From NCBI GenBank assembly GCA_947500275.1, contig CANMSW010000007.1:1-21866 (forward strand): a DNA stretch of 21,866 bases, read 5' to 3'. Position numbers and translations under genes: made by a program. Below, piece by piece: positions 14,246 through 21,866 of the stretch. Below the pieces are notes generated by a model that saw only the letters and a program-made list of their open reading frames with translations, did not search any database and had not been told where the DNA came from. The number at the start of each line of letters is the position of its first letter. Positions within the stretch are counted from its first letter, which is position 1. This DNA is from Bacteriovoracaceae bacterium (GTDB lineage: Bacteria > Bdellovibrionota > UBA1018).

Positions 14246-15106
14246 TCACAAAACTTTCAGCAGGGACATTCGATAAGGCAGCATCGAAGTCAGGAGGTAG
14301 TCTGCTAACAAGATCGCCAAGAGGGAGATCACAACCGTTACACGAGTCGCACGCCCTACGGCCCCAGCTCCCCCTTGAGCATTGAACCCGTAGTAGCAAG
14401 CAATTGAGCTAATCAGAAAACCGAACGTGGTGCTTTTCACTAAGAGGTGAATCATCTCCTCAAAGTCGACCCTCAAAGCATACTGCTCCCAGAAAATCGA
14501 GTAATCCAACCCAAGCATTCCGCAGGCAACGGCTTCCCCCGAGAGGGAGGAAATCCCACCAAAAAAGATCGCAAGCAAGGGCCCCATCAGAAGACCGGCA
14601 AGAACTCGTGGAAAAACCAGATACTCATAGGGATCAACGGCCATGACCTCGATGGCGTCGATTTGTTCAGATATCCGCATCGTCGCTATCTCGGCAGCCA
14701 TCGCCGCCCCAGTTCGCCCTGTAATCATGATGGCCGCAAAAACGGGCGCCATCTCCCGCATTAGGGTCACCCCAAGCGTCCCACCGACGAGAGCCTCCGC
14801 GCCAAAAATCTTGAACGACATGAAAAGCTGGTACCCGAGTACGCCTCCCAAGAAGATTGCGGCTACCGCGATCACTCCCAAGGAGGTCACTCCGACAAAC
14901 TCGCACTGGCGAAGAAGCAGTCCTCGACGTTTCCAAAGTCTGGAACTGGTTTGGAGGGTCCTGAAAATGAAGAGTGTGTATCCACCTAAAGTGGAAATTG
15001 AGCCGCGAACAGCCTCCCTGGCCCGACCAAAAATGGAGGGACTCGGCCTATAAAAAGGAGTCCCTGCATCAGCAGCATCTTTTGTTAAGGGGGTTTGGGC
15101 ATCCAT
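14246..15106 (-). CDS. mlaE: MlaE-family ABC transporter permease
   Basis: This is the inner-membrane permease of an MCE (Mla) phospholipid transport system, 286 residues from the ATG at 15106 (GGAAAG 7 bases upstream). A GTG at 15172 would extend it by 22 residues into the end of the previous gene and lacks a good ribosome binding site. The MlaE core is clear: LGGVLGYQLFMSF, VGGTLGVTLMREMAPVFAA and IMITGRTGAAMAAEIATM, then EQIDAIEVMAVDPYEYLVFPR, followed by three or four hydrophobic helices. The N-terminal 30 residues are polar and variable. Such permeases work with an MlaF-type ATPase, which is not in this operon or window, and with the MCE protein that follows directly. Confidence 0.93.
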   Translation of the reverse strand: MDAQTPLTKDAADAGTPFYRPSPSIFGRAREAVRGSISTLGGYTLFIFRTLQTSSRLWKRRGLLLRQCEFVGVTSLGVIAVAAIFLGGVLGYQLFMSFKIFGAEALVGGTLGVTLMREMAPVFAAIMITGRTGAAMAAEIATMRISEQIDAIEVMAVDPYEYLVFPRVLAGLLMGPLLAIFFGGISSLSGEAVACGMLGLDYSIFWEQYALRVDFEEMIHLLVKSTTFGFLISSIACYYGFNAQGGAGAVGRATRVTVVISLLAILLADYLLTSMLPYRMSLLKVL

Positions 15107-15159
15107 CGCGTTCTTTCCATCTAAATCCGATTTGTTCGATCCGACAACTGCCGATTCGG

Positions 15160-16113
15160 TTATACCCGACACTTTCGGGCTACAAATGCCAAACCTGCTG
15201 CATTGAGTTCTAAATCTAGATTAATCCAGGACCACTCGTCATTGCCAAAGGAATGACCATCCCGAGCAAGGACTCGTTCGAATTCTTTTCGGAGCTCATG
15301 AAGGACCCATTTCTCCATTGAATCCTCAGGCGCCTCAAGGATAGTCCGCTCGAGAAGACGAGATGAGTACTCCAAATGGGATCTCAACTGAACGGCGGCC
15401 CCAACCACGTCTTCAACCTCACCGAAGTGAGTCGGCCTAACACTCCGGGCTCCGCACGAGACAATGCGATCGATCGACTCCAAGGCGGCTTTTCCGTCAA
15501 AATCTGTCGGCGATGTACTTGGAAATACAAAAAGTCCGGAGCGTTGAAGCGCTGGATAGCGAAGACCAAAGGCGTCACCCGTATAAACGGTGGCCAGCGC
15601 AGGATCATGAATGCACACGTGATGATTAGCGTGACCGCGCGTGTGTAGAAAACGAAATCGTGACGCCCCCAAAGGAACTTCTTCGTTATCTTCCACTACT
15701 CGCACTCGGTCCCCCGGTATGGGCACTAGACGAGTCCCATAAAGCTGCTCGAAATGAGCATCCCCGTAGACTTTGCGCGCGCTCGTTTCGAGTTTGACGG
15801 GATCAATTAAATGTCGAGCAGCGCGCGGGTGCGCAAGGATCGTCGCATTGGGGCACGCAAGAGCGAGGGCCCCCGCCCCCCCAGCATGATCCAGGTGTGC
15901 GTGAGTCACGATAATCCAACGGACTTGTTGAGGCTTTAGCCCTTGAGCATCCAAAGCAGCCAACAACAAGGGGATAGATTGGGTAGTATTGGTATCAATG
16001 AATGCGGCTTCGGCAGAAGGACCCTGCCCATCCACCCTCAGGTAGCTCCCTGCAAATTCAGATCGAACGTAGTTGCAATCAATCGTGAAAACGCTCGCCG
16101 TGGAAGCCCTCAT
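15160..16113 (-). CDS. Metallo-beta-lactamase-fold hydrolase
   Basis: This 317-residue hydrolase has a complete two-metal site: His71, His73, Asp75 and His76 in THAHLDHAGG, His161 in TRGHANHH, Asp180 in YTGDAFG, and His229 in RPTHFGEV. The order and the C-terminal helical extension resemble glyoxalase-II-like or RNase-Z-like thioester and phosphodiester hydrolases, but the substrate cannot be told. No signal peptide is visible, so it acts in the cytoplasm. Its ATG overlaps the stop of the CheX-like gene as ATGA, indicating translational coupling, and it ends 53 bp before mlaE. Being locked to a signalling protein upstream and lipid-transport genes downstream makes a role in lipid or nucleotide signalling possible but unproven. 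Confidence 0.92.
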   Translation of the reverse strand: MRASTASVFTIDCNYVRSEFAGSYLRVDGQGPSAEAAFIDTNTTQSIPLLLAALDAQGLKPQQVRWIIVTHAHLDHAGGAGALALACPNATILAHPRAARHLIDPVKLETSARKVYGDAHFEQLYGTRLVPIPGDRVRVVEDNEEVPLGASRFRFLHTRGHANHHVCIHDPALATVYTGDAFGLRYPALQRSGLFVFPSTSPTDFDGKAALESIDRIVSCGARSVRPTHFGEVEDVVGAAVQLRSHLEYSSRLLERTILEAPEDSMEKWVLHELRKEFERVLARDGHSFGNDEWSWINLDLELNAAGLAFVARKCRV

Positions 16114-16643
16114 TTCCGTTCTAAACCGAGCTCCACGAAAAAGGTCCTCGATGATGACTCTGGAAGGCCCTTCAGCTCAAATGGCACCACAATCGGGAGC
16201 GATCGAGTTTGATGCTTGAGACGGATCCCCTGCCCCCGAATGATCGTTGGGATAGCGCGATCGATCGCATAACCCCGACGATTGAGCTGATCTTTGGCAA
16301 GACCAAAAATCATATTTAAGATCTCTGCTGCGCCATCTTCGAGATCTGAAGTAATCTCGGTTGCCTCCATACCCAGCAACTTACCGATGACCACAAGAAA
16401 GACTGAAGTGGGCATGAGAATCGCAACCAACCCAGTGGCCCGTGGGTCGCTCATCGCGATGACTCCACCGATATCACCCTGAACGAGATCGTCAGGACTC
16501 CGAGCAAAGGGCACGCCGGGCTTCACTTCGATTCCGAATTGAACGGAGAAGGTCTCCACGGTTCCACGCAAGAAAGCCTCAATGACTTCCGAACTTAACT
16601 CACTCGCTACAGTATCAGTTTTTGACTTACTTACCGCGTCCAT
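16110..16643 (-). CDS. CheX-like chemotaxis phosphatase family protein
   Basis: This 177-residue cytoplasmic protein has a CheC/CheX/FliY-type fold. Its key motif is DGAAEILNMIFG (Glu107, Asn110), matching the ExxN signature by which CheX/CheC proteins remove phosphate from CheY-P, followed by a helix and RRGYAIDRAIPTIIRG. The N-terminal helix (EVIEAFLRGTVETFSVQFGI) and the GVIAMSD strand also fit. The ATG at 16643 has AAGGA 6 bases upstream. It is the first gene of a unit with the MBL hydrolase, mlaE and the MCE gene. The nearby stand-alone receiver (12100) is a natural candidate partner. Related proteins are common in deltaproteobacteria and Bdellovibrio, often away from chemotaxis loci. 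Confidence 0.82.
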   Translation of the reverse strand: MDAVSKSKTDTVASELSSEVIEAFLRGTVETFSVQFGIEVKPGVPFARSPDDLVQGDIGGVIAMSDPRATGLVAILMPTSVFLVVIGKLLGMEATEITSDLEDGAAEILNMIFGLAKDQLNRRGYAIDRAIPTIIRGQGIRLKHQTRSLPIVVPFELKGLPESSSRTFFVELGLERK

Positions 16644-16786
16644 AGATGTCCTTCGAAAGTTGCCGACGACCGTTTTGGGGTGAACTCTTTATAAAGGATA
16701 TGTGAGTCGGGCGCGACGCTCCACACGGATCATCGTTTTTTTTTTGAATTCACAACTTCTCACGTTCTTGCGAATGGCCCCGTCAA

Positions 16787-16810
16787 GAGTCGTCAAAAAA
16801 ACAACGACTC
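16787..16810. promoter_or_regulatory. 24-bp inverted repeat in the CheX/RND divergent intergenic region
   Basis: GAGTCGT (16787-16793) and ACGACTC (16804-16810) are perfect 7-bp arms around an A-rich 10-base gap. The site lies 50 bp before the RND gene and 144 bp before the CheX-like gene. It could be an operator or an RNA hairpin; no T run follows, so it is not a normal terminator. A run of ten T precedes it at about 16736-16745. No convincing -35/-10 pair was recognised in this intergenic region. Confidence 0.35.
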
Positions 16811-16859
16811 ACAACAAACTCGGTCCGAGCGGTCCAACCCCTGCAAGACTCAAAAGGCC

Positions 16860-19517
16860 ATGAGTAGCGCCGCTCCCCATCAAAAAGCCAGACGCCCCCT
16901 ACGGCTCCCGCTCCATCGCTGGGTAGTAATCTTGGGATTTCTTGCTGGTCTTCTGAGTTTACCCGGGACGATTCGCCTCTACTCTCACTTAAAAACGGAT
17001 TTCGAAGAGCTTCTTCCCGAGAATGCGCCGGCTCTTTTGCAATTAGAGGAAATCACCCAGCGAATCGAGTCAACGGAGCACCTCGCAATCCTCATCCAAG
17101 GGAAGAGTCAGCGCGAGGTAGAGGACTTCTCGAAGAAGCTCGAGTACCAACTTTCGACTCGGAAAAAAGACTCTCCGATCGCAAGCGTCCGGAGCGGCGT
17201 ATTCAATCCCACATTCAAGAATCAAGAGCGGAAAAACCTTGGCCGTCTCGCTCTGCTTTCACTTTCTGAAGACCAACTCCTGCGATTTGAATCAAGCCTT
17301 AGAGAAAAACTGGACTACGAAAAAAAACTCTACAATCCATTAAACATCTTCAGTGGCATCGATCTCGAGGAGCCGAAGATCCTTGATCTCGGGAGGGAAC
17401 TACGCGCCATGGCGGATCAGCATTCCCTTCCCGGTGACTCGGAGGGTAACTTTGCCTTAGCAGATGGCAAAACTCGGGCGATTCTCGTCGGGTTACGAGG
17501 AAAGTCATCCGGGATTGATGCGATTGCTGAACTCAAAAAAGCCGTGAACTTCGAGATCGAACGACTCTTGGCGAAAAAAAAATCTGATGCAGGTCCGATA
17601 CAGATCCACTTCACGGGTGGCGTTCAAAACACATGGGAAGAGCATGAGGGCATCATCGAAGATCTCGGGACTTCATCCTGGATGGTCGTCGTCCTCGTCT
17701 TACTTTCTCTTCTGCTCTTCCTTAGAAAAGCCCGAGTCGTCTTCGCACTCTGCGTGAGCTTGATGCTGGCCATCCTCTGGACTTTCGGAACAGCGAGCTT
17801 ATGGGTCGACGCACTGAATTCAAACTCAGCTTTCCTCGGGAGCATCATCGTAGGAAACGGCATTAACTTCGGCATCATTGTGTGTGCTCGTTTTCTCGAA
17901 CTCTCGAAAAATCCAAACTCAAGACTCGGGCTCGATGATCAGATCCGGCAAGCCATCCGTGACACCTGGCGCCCAACGTTACTTGCGGCCGCAGCGGCAG
18001 GCATTGCTTACGGATCACTCTTGAATACGCATTTCCGAGGGTTCCGCCAGTTCGGTGGTATCGGACTCGTGGGCATGATCTATTCTTGGATTTCAGCTGT
18101 CATTGTTCTGCCTTCGATCCTGAATGGGTTTCAATCTCATCGAAGACCAGGGGAACGAAGCGAGAGACAATCACACTCACCCTCGACTCCTCAGCCGATC
18201 CGTCGACCGAGTCAGAATCCCAAAAAGAAAATACAGGCCTGGGCGATCCTGTCGCTCTCGGTTCTCAGCGCATCTCTTTCGCTCTATGCAATCCAAAAAA
18301 CTCCTTTTGAGCGCCTGTTAGAAACAGACCTCAGTCGCCTTCGTTCAGCGAACAGTTTTGAAAACGGATCTGGCTTCTGGTCGAAAACCCTCGATCAAAT
18401 TCTGGGACGCCCTCTCTCCCCCGTCGCAGTCCTCACAAGCTCACCTGAAAAAGCTGAACTCATTGCAAAGGCACTCAGAAACTCGCCGAATCAAACTCAA
18501 TCGAAATCTCCTCTCTTCAGTGCAGTTCGCACGCTCCAGTCCTTTCTGCCGGGAACTCCTCGTGAGATTGAACGAAAGCAAAAGATTCTGAAAAGGGTCC
18601 ATCAACTCTTCCCACCTTGGCGATTCGTAAGATTGAAGTCCTCAGATCAAGAACGTTTAGCCCCAATTCTTGACCGAGAACTCCTGAAGCCCTGGAGCGA
18701 CCAACGCGGCTTCTCCTGGCTCCCTGAAAGCGCACAATCTCTCTTCCGAGAAAGAGACGGAAAAGTAGGGCGAATCGTTTGGCTCGACCCACCCCGTGGT
18801 TCCGAGCATTTCTCGCCGCACCAGCTCAACGACTGGGTTAACCACATCAATACGATTACGAGTGATATTGATCCCAACTCGCTGCTTGCCGGCACGCTCC
18901 CCCTCACTCGCGACTTGATTTTCAGCATAGAAACCGATGGCCCGAAATCCGCACGCACCGCGGCGTTCGGCGTAGCCCTACTCATTGCCCTCCTTGCGAT
19001 CAGAAGCCCGAGGAGGGGCTTTCTGACAGCCTGCACTCTCGGTCTCGGAGTCCTTTGGCTAGGGGGTTGGATTGTGCTCAGTGGGATTCGACTCCACTTT
19101 CTGAACTTTCTTGCCATCCCGATTACGATTGGGATCGGAGTTGACTATGGAATTAACCTTCTTGAGCGTCTGGAACAGAGACCAGCCTCGAAGGGACTCT
19201 CGACGCTAGCCCCCTCCAGTGAATCCATCCGCGCTACCCGTAACGCGGTGATCCTCTGCAGTCTGACTACCCTGATCGGCTACGGTTCCCTCTTAGGAGC
19301 CGACAATCAAGCTTTGAGAAGCTTCGGTTGGATCTGTGTCGCCGGGGAGTTAACCTGCATCCTCGCCGCAACGATCACCTTGCCAGCGATCTGGGCACTT
19401 TTTTTCGAGTCTCGAGGAAAGCCGGGACGACTAAAGGCGATGGACCAACAAAGAGCTGGGCCACGCCCCCAGCGTAGAGCGTTCCCCAGATGGCATCGAA
19501 GACGTAGTGGTGATTAA
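16860..19517 (+). CDS. RND/MMPL-superfamily exporter
   Basis: This 885-residue inner-membrane transporter belongs to the RND superfamily, MMPL/HpnN-like branch, whose members export lipids such as hopanoids. It has the duplicated layout: a membrane helix (about 20-38) followed by a periplasmic domain (40-270, with the typical TDFEELLPENAPAL start), five helices (273-425), a basic linker (425-456), a second lone helix (458-478) and periplasmic domain (480-695), then five helices (699-848). The conserved membrane motif is GIGVDYGINLLER in the second half (Asp762), but GNGINFGIIVCARF in the first (Asn where Asp is common). The ATG at 16860 has only AAAGG nearby. The last 40 residues are very basic and lie in a 143-bp overlap with the convergent PAP2 gene. 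Substrate is unknown; lipid is the family-based guess. Confidence 0.88.
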   Translation: MSSAAPHQKARRPLRLPLHRWVVILGFLAGLLSLPGTIRLYSHLKTDFEELLPENAPALLQLEEITQRIESTEHLAILIQGKSQREVEDFSKKLEYQLSTRKKDSPIASVRSGVFNPTFKNQERKNLGRLALLSLSEDQLLRFESSLREKLDYEKKLYNPLNIFSGIDLEEPKILDLGRELRAMADQHSLPGDSEGNFALADGKTRAILVGLRGKSSGIDAIAELKKAVNFEIERLLAKKKSDAGPIQIHFTGGVQNTWEEHEGIIEDLGTSSWMVVVLVLLSLLLFLRKARVVFALCVSLMLAILWTFGTASLWVDALNSNSAFLGSIIVGNGINFGIIVCARFLELSKNPNSRLGLDDQIRQAIRDTWRPTLLAAAAAGIAYGSLLNTHFRGFRQFGGIGLVGMIYSWISAVIVLPSILNGFQSHRRPGERSERQSHSPSTPQPIRRPSQNPKKKIQAWAILSLSVLSASLSLYAIQKTPFERLLETDLSRLRSANSFENGSGFWSKTLDQILGRPLSPVAVLTSSPEKAELIAKALRNSPNQTQSKSPLFSAVRTLQSFLPGTPREIERKQKILKRVHQLFPPWRFVRLKSSDQERLAPILDRELLKPWSDQRGFSWLPESAQSLFRERDGKVGRIVWLDPPRGSEHFSPHQLNDWVNHINTITSDIDPNSLLAGTLPLTRDLIFSIETDGPKSARTAAFGVALLIALLAIRSPRRGFLTACTLGLGVLWLGGWIVLSGIRLHFLNFLAIPITIGIGVDYGINLLERLEQRPASKGLSTLAPSSESIRATRNAVILCSLTTLIGYGSLLGADNQALRSFGWICVAGELTCILAATITLPAIWALFFESRGKPGRLKAMDQQRAGPRPQRRAFPRWHRRRSGD

Positions 19518-20235
19518 GGTAAACTGCTGAAAACACCATTCCTCCAAAATAGAGAAGACATGGAATGCGATATTTCCCAGTTCGGAGCGCGACGATGAGC
19601 GTGAGAGCGGGATAAGCGACATGAAGCGAAGGTACAGCGCCAAAAACGTCAGCTGATAAACCATACATTCCTTGAAAAAACGAAACTCCCAAGAGTTGAT
19701 CAAAGGCGAGAGCACCAGCTGGGTTAGCCTGGACCGAATGATGAACCGGACCAAAACCATACTGAGCGACATACCAAGGTGGAGCAGCAGGCCAAAACTG
19801 ATATGTAATATAACCTAAAGCGTTGAGCCAAAAAAAAGCCCAAGGCAAAGCTGCAACGAGTCGATCTTTCTGGGGTCCCTTACCGATATTGAGACGCGCA
19901 AATAAAGCTGAAAAGAAGATAAATATCGCGACAAAGAGCAAATAAAAGGCCCCGCAGATCAGATCGAGAACCCAATGGGTGTGCTGCCGCCACCACTCGT
20001 TAGGAGTAAGCCTTCCTTGGGGCGTTTCGATCCCGAAATAAAGCCGATCGAAGGCCCAAGGCTCGACGACTTTAACGGGGATCTTGAGGTGGTCACGTGC
20101 CCATTCAGACCAAAGATGCTGACTTTTATAGAGTAAGCCAGTCAGGACAAAGGGATAGAGGAAGAGAAATCCGCGGCCTAGATTCCGACGTAGTGCATCC
20201 CACATCTGGCGAAGGCTATGCGCAAAGTAGGCCAA
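19375..20235 (-). CDS. PAP2-superfamily membrane enzyme, Aur1/inositol-phosphorylceramide-synthase-like
   Basis: This multi-pass membrane enzyme (286 residues from a TTG at 20235; an ATG at 20205 is the alternative, and neither has a good ribosome binding site) has about six helices. Family marks are DRLYFGIETPQGRL, the PAAPPWY segment (149-155), GAVPSLHVAYP (His205) and LNHHYVFDAIWG (His243, Asp247), the His-His-Asp set of PAP2 enzymes. AAPPWY is typical of the Aur1-like branch, which moves a phospho-head group onto ceramide or diacylglycerol, rather than of simple phosphatases. It follows the FecR-like gene by 12 bp and is probably cotranscribed. Its 3' end overlaps the RND gene. The chemistry class is well supported; the lipid acceptor and donor are not known. 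Confidence 0.87.
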   Translation of the reverse strand: MAYFAHSLRQMWDALRRNLGRGFLFLYPFVLTGLLYKSQHLWSEWARDHLKIPVKVVEPWAFDRLYFGIETPQGRLTPNEWWRQHTHWVLDLICGAFYLLFVAIFIFFSALFARLNIGKGPQKDRLVAALPWAFFWLNALGYITYQFWPAAPPWYVAQYGFGPVHHSVQANPAGALAFDQLLGVSFFQGMYGLSADVFGAVPSLHVAYPALTLIVALRTGKYRIPCLLYFGGMVFSAVYLNHHYVFDAIWGTLYAGGVAQLFVGPSPLVVPAFLETRKKVPRSLAR

Positions 20236-20247
20236 CTCAAAAATGAC

Positions 20248-21270
20248 CTAAGGCTGTTTACCTGCTTCGATTGTAATCGAGACTCCCGAGTTTACGGAAG
20301 AGTCACTCCCCCCATCGACAATCGGGTCCAGCGGAACACTCCAACCTCCACCTGCACCGAAAGAATACCCTCCCCCCATCGGCGCCCCCATCCCTCCCTC
20401 AAGCGAAGCGAACGACTGAGGCGCTTCTCCACCCAATGCCCCAGACGCATTTTGGGAAAACGCGAAAGGATCCCTCAATTGTGTGAGCGTGGCCATGGGG
20501 GGCGGAGGCGGAATTACGTTTCGCTTCTCTTGATCGAGACTTGCTTGCGTGAGCTGTATCGGCTTTGGCTTCGCATCGGACGAGGAACCTGATTCGTTCG
20601 GACGAGAACTTTTACCCGAATCCCGACCCTCGTCTGTTTTCGAATTCTCGCCACCCGCAATTTCAACGGACTGACCTTTCTCTAAAGTGATTACGGGAGC
20701 GGCCGACTCAGCATTTGGGCGCCCCACCGAGTCACTGAGGCGATTTCCTATAGTCAGGGCCACTTGTCCCTCGAGAGTCGTAAAACGCTGAGGCAGCAAA
20801 GGATCTATCGGTGAGTCCACTGTGAATTGGGTTCCTCGAACGCCCAGGGTTACAGCTCGCGTTCTTATATCAACCTTTTGGAACTCCTTGGGGCGACCAT
20901 AGAGCTCATTTGAGCGAACAAGCGCCCGAATTTTGCCATGACCCAACGTAAACTCAGCGCGACGCCGTTGAACCTCGGCTTGAGACAATAAGATTTCCGT
21001 CTCCTCCGCCAAATGCAGGACCACTTCTCTTCCAATCAGCAGTGTGCAGTTCGCGCCCTTCTTGGTCTGCACTTTCGCACCTTCGAACACGGGTCCTGGC
21101 TTTTTGACCTCGACCCCAGAGACAAGGACGGCCCCTTTCATCGACACGACGAATCCAACTTGCGGCCGAGAATCACCCCGCGCTGATAGGCCCCCCCCAG
21201 TAAAAGCGACGAGCATCATCAGACCCAAGAGATGACGACGATTCGACAGCAGGAAACCGAAGTGTGACAT
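20248..21270 (-). CDS. Secreted FecR-domain protein with Gly-rich tail
   Basis: From the ATG at 21270 the protein has 340 residues, with a signal peptide (NRRHLLGLMMLVAFTGGGLSA). A TTG 36 bp upstream is possible but less likely. The FecR domain (about 36-180) shows its usual order: GFVVSMKGAVLVSG, KKPGPVFEGAKVQTKKGANC, an LLIGREVVLHLAEETEI-type strand, GKIRALV, then VDIRTRAVTLGVRGTQFTV and FTTLEGQVAL. Such periplasmic domains bind unknown ligands or assemble on the surface; most, like this one, have no partner FecI sigma factor beside them. A Ser/Pro/Lys linker (about 205-265) with a PPPPP run leads to a Gly-rich end (GGMGAPMGGGYSFGAGGGW). It lies between the DUF4097-like and PAP2 genes with gaps of 58 and 12 bp. 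Confidence 0.88.
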   Translation of the reverse strand: MSHFGFLLSNRRHLLGLMMLVAFTGGGLSARGDSRPQVGFVVSMKGAVLVSGVEVKKPGPVFEGAKVQTKKGANCTLLIGREVVLHLAEETEILLSQAEVQRRRAEFTLGHGKIRALVRSNELYGRPKEFQKVDIRTRAVTLGVRGTQFTVDSPIDPLLPQRFTTLEGQVALTIGNRLSDSVGRPNAESAAPVITLEKGQSVEIAGGENSKTDEGRDSGKSSRPNESGSSSDAKPKPIQLTQASLDQEKRNVIPPPPPMATLTQLRDPFAFSQNASGALGGEAPQSFASLEGGMGAPMGGGYSFGAGGGWSVPLDPIVDGGSDSSVNSGVSITIEAGKQP

Positions 21271-21328
21271 GGATGAAAGTGTCCTGACCCGCTCGTGAAC
21301 TGTCAACGGTACTCGAAAAAAGAGTCAA

Positions 21329-21866
21329 TTAGGGATGCGATGATCGCACTGTTGGGAGTGACCTTAAAACTGAGATCGCGCCTCCTCCGGAACGAGCGCG
21401 AACGACCCCACGCCCGCGAGAGGACTCCCCCACTGAACCGACAAACTTGCCCGGCGGAAAAGGTCCAACCGACTCACTATCCGGAACAGCGGCAGGCTGA
21501 TTACTGATGGGCTCCCTGAGACCTAAAGTCTCAGCACCCACTCGAGCAATGTCCGCCAGCCCCTCAGAAATCCGTTGTTTAAGCTTGGCCCAAAAGTTCA
21601 GCTCTTGAATTTCGCTTTCCTGATTTGAGTTCGAATTGCGCGAACTCAATCGGGCTCCCGCAATGTCGGCAAACGCCACGTCCGTTCTCCCGTACGCACT
21701 CTGGAGATCCAGCTCAGCAGAAAACGCAGCAGGAAACCTCAACGTAATGCTTCCCTGAGCGGATTCTAACACGGCAGCATCATCAAAATGCCAATCGCGC
21801 GCATCGATCTCAATCGAGCCGAGCTCGGTGCGGCCGCTCGCAAAACCTGTGAGTCCTTTAATATCT
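21329..21866 (-). CDS. DUF4097-like adhesin/repeat protein, 3' part (runs off window)
   Basis: The frame is open to the right edge, so only the last 178 residues are seen. A GTG at 21772 is an internal Val, not the start. The visible N-terminal part has the short repetitive strands of DUF4097-type putative adhesins (GFASGRTELGSIEIDAR, then ESAQGSITLRFPAAF, then SAELDLQSAYGRTDVAF), where Gly-Ser-Ile or Gly-Arg turns alternate with beta strands as in a beta-helix. A helical stretch (ELNFWAKLKQRISEGLADIARVG) and a Pro/Gly/Arg-rich tail follow. The FecR-like gene starts 58 bp further on and is probably in the same unit. The family call is moderate, from the repeat pattern. Confidence 0.7.
   Translation of the reverse strand, partial: DIKGLTGFASGRTELGSIEIDARDWHFDDAAVLESAQGSITLRFPAAFSAELDLQSAYGRTDVAFADIAGARLSSRNSNSNQESEIQELNFWAKLKQRISEGLADIARVGAETLGLREPISNQPAAVPDSESVGPFPPGKFVGSVGESSRGRGVVRARSGGGAISVLRSLPTVRSSHP

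Overview
The window looks like chromosomal DNA of a Gram-negative, diderm bacterium, with about 50-55% GC by eye. Supporting features are several signal-peptide plus beta-barrel proteins, a lipoprotein HtrA-like protease, Mla/MCE lipid-transport parts, an RND/MMPL exporter, and CheA/CheY/CheX-like signalling genes that are not in a flagellar cluster. This mix, together with an Aur1-like PAP2 enzyme and a short PuuD-like membrane protein, suggests the Bdellovibrionota or another former 'deltaproteobacterial' lineage. That placement is inference; no rRNA or other marker gene is present.

Layout. Positions 1-383 hold no convincing gene. They hold two 97%-identical 100-bp copies of a strongly structured element, 227 bp apart, each ending on the minus strand in a stem followed by TTTTT; this is the best candidate here for something undescribed. 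Positions 384-6386 are all minus-strand: an HtrA-like lipoprotein protease, a small outer-membrane barrel protein, an OPA-family MFS transporter, ribonuclease D, and a secreted DUF3465-like protein that heads the rnd transcription unit. The barrel gene and the transporter gene both have a hairpin able to hide the ribosome binding site. A pair of TTCC-N5-GGAA palindromes, 22 bp apart, lies upstream of the DUF3465-like gene. Positions 6593-7885 encode phosphoserine phosphatase (serB). A second barrel protein (minus) and a short PuuD-like membrane protein (plus) diverge around position 9000, with a two-way terminator-like hairpin between them.

Positions 10014-12516 encode a soluble PAS-PAS-Hpt-like-ATPase histidine kinase and a stand-alone CheY-like receiver, a likely signalling pair. 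Positions 12555-16643 (minus) form an apparent operon: CheX-like protein, metallo-beta-lactamase-fold hydrolase (ATGA overlap), MlaE permease, and an MCE/MlaD protein with a C-terminal barrel-like domain. No MlaF ATPase lies between the last two. Positions 16860-19517 (plus) encode a large RND/MMPL exporter whose 3' end overlaps by 143 bp the convergent Aur1-like PAP2 gene. That gene follows a FecR-domain protein and the 3' part of a DUF4097-like protein that runs off the right edge.

Taken together, most of the window concerns the envelope: protein quality control, lipid transport and head-group chemistry, and surface proteins, with a chemotaxis-type phosphorelay in the middle. No insertion sequence, phage gene, CRISPR array, tRNA or rRNA was seen.
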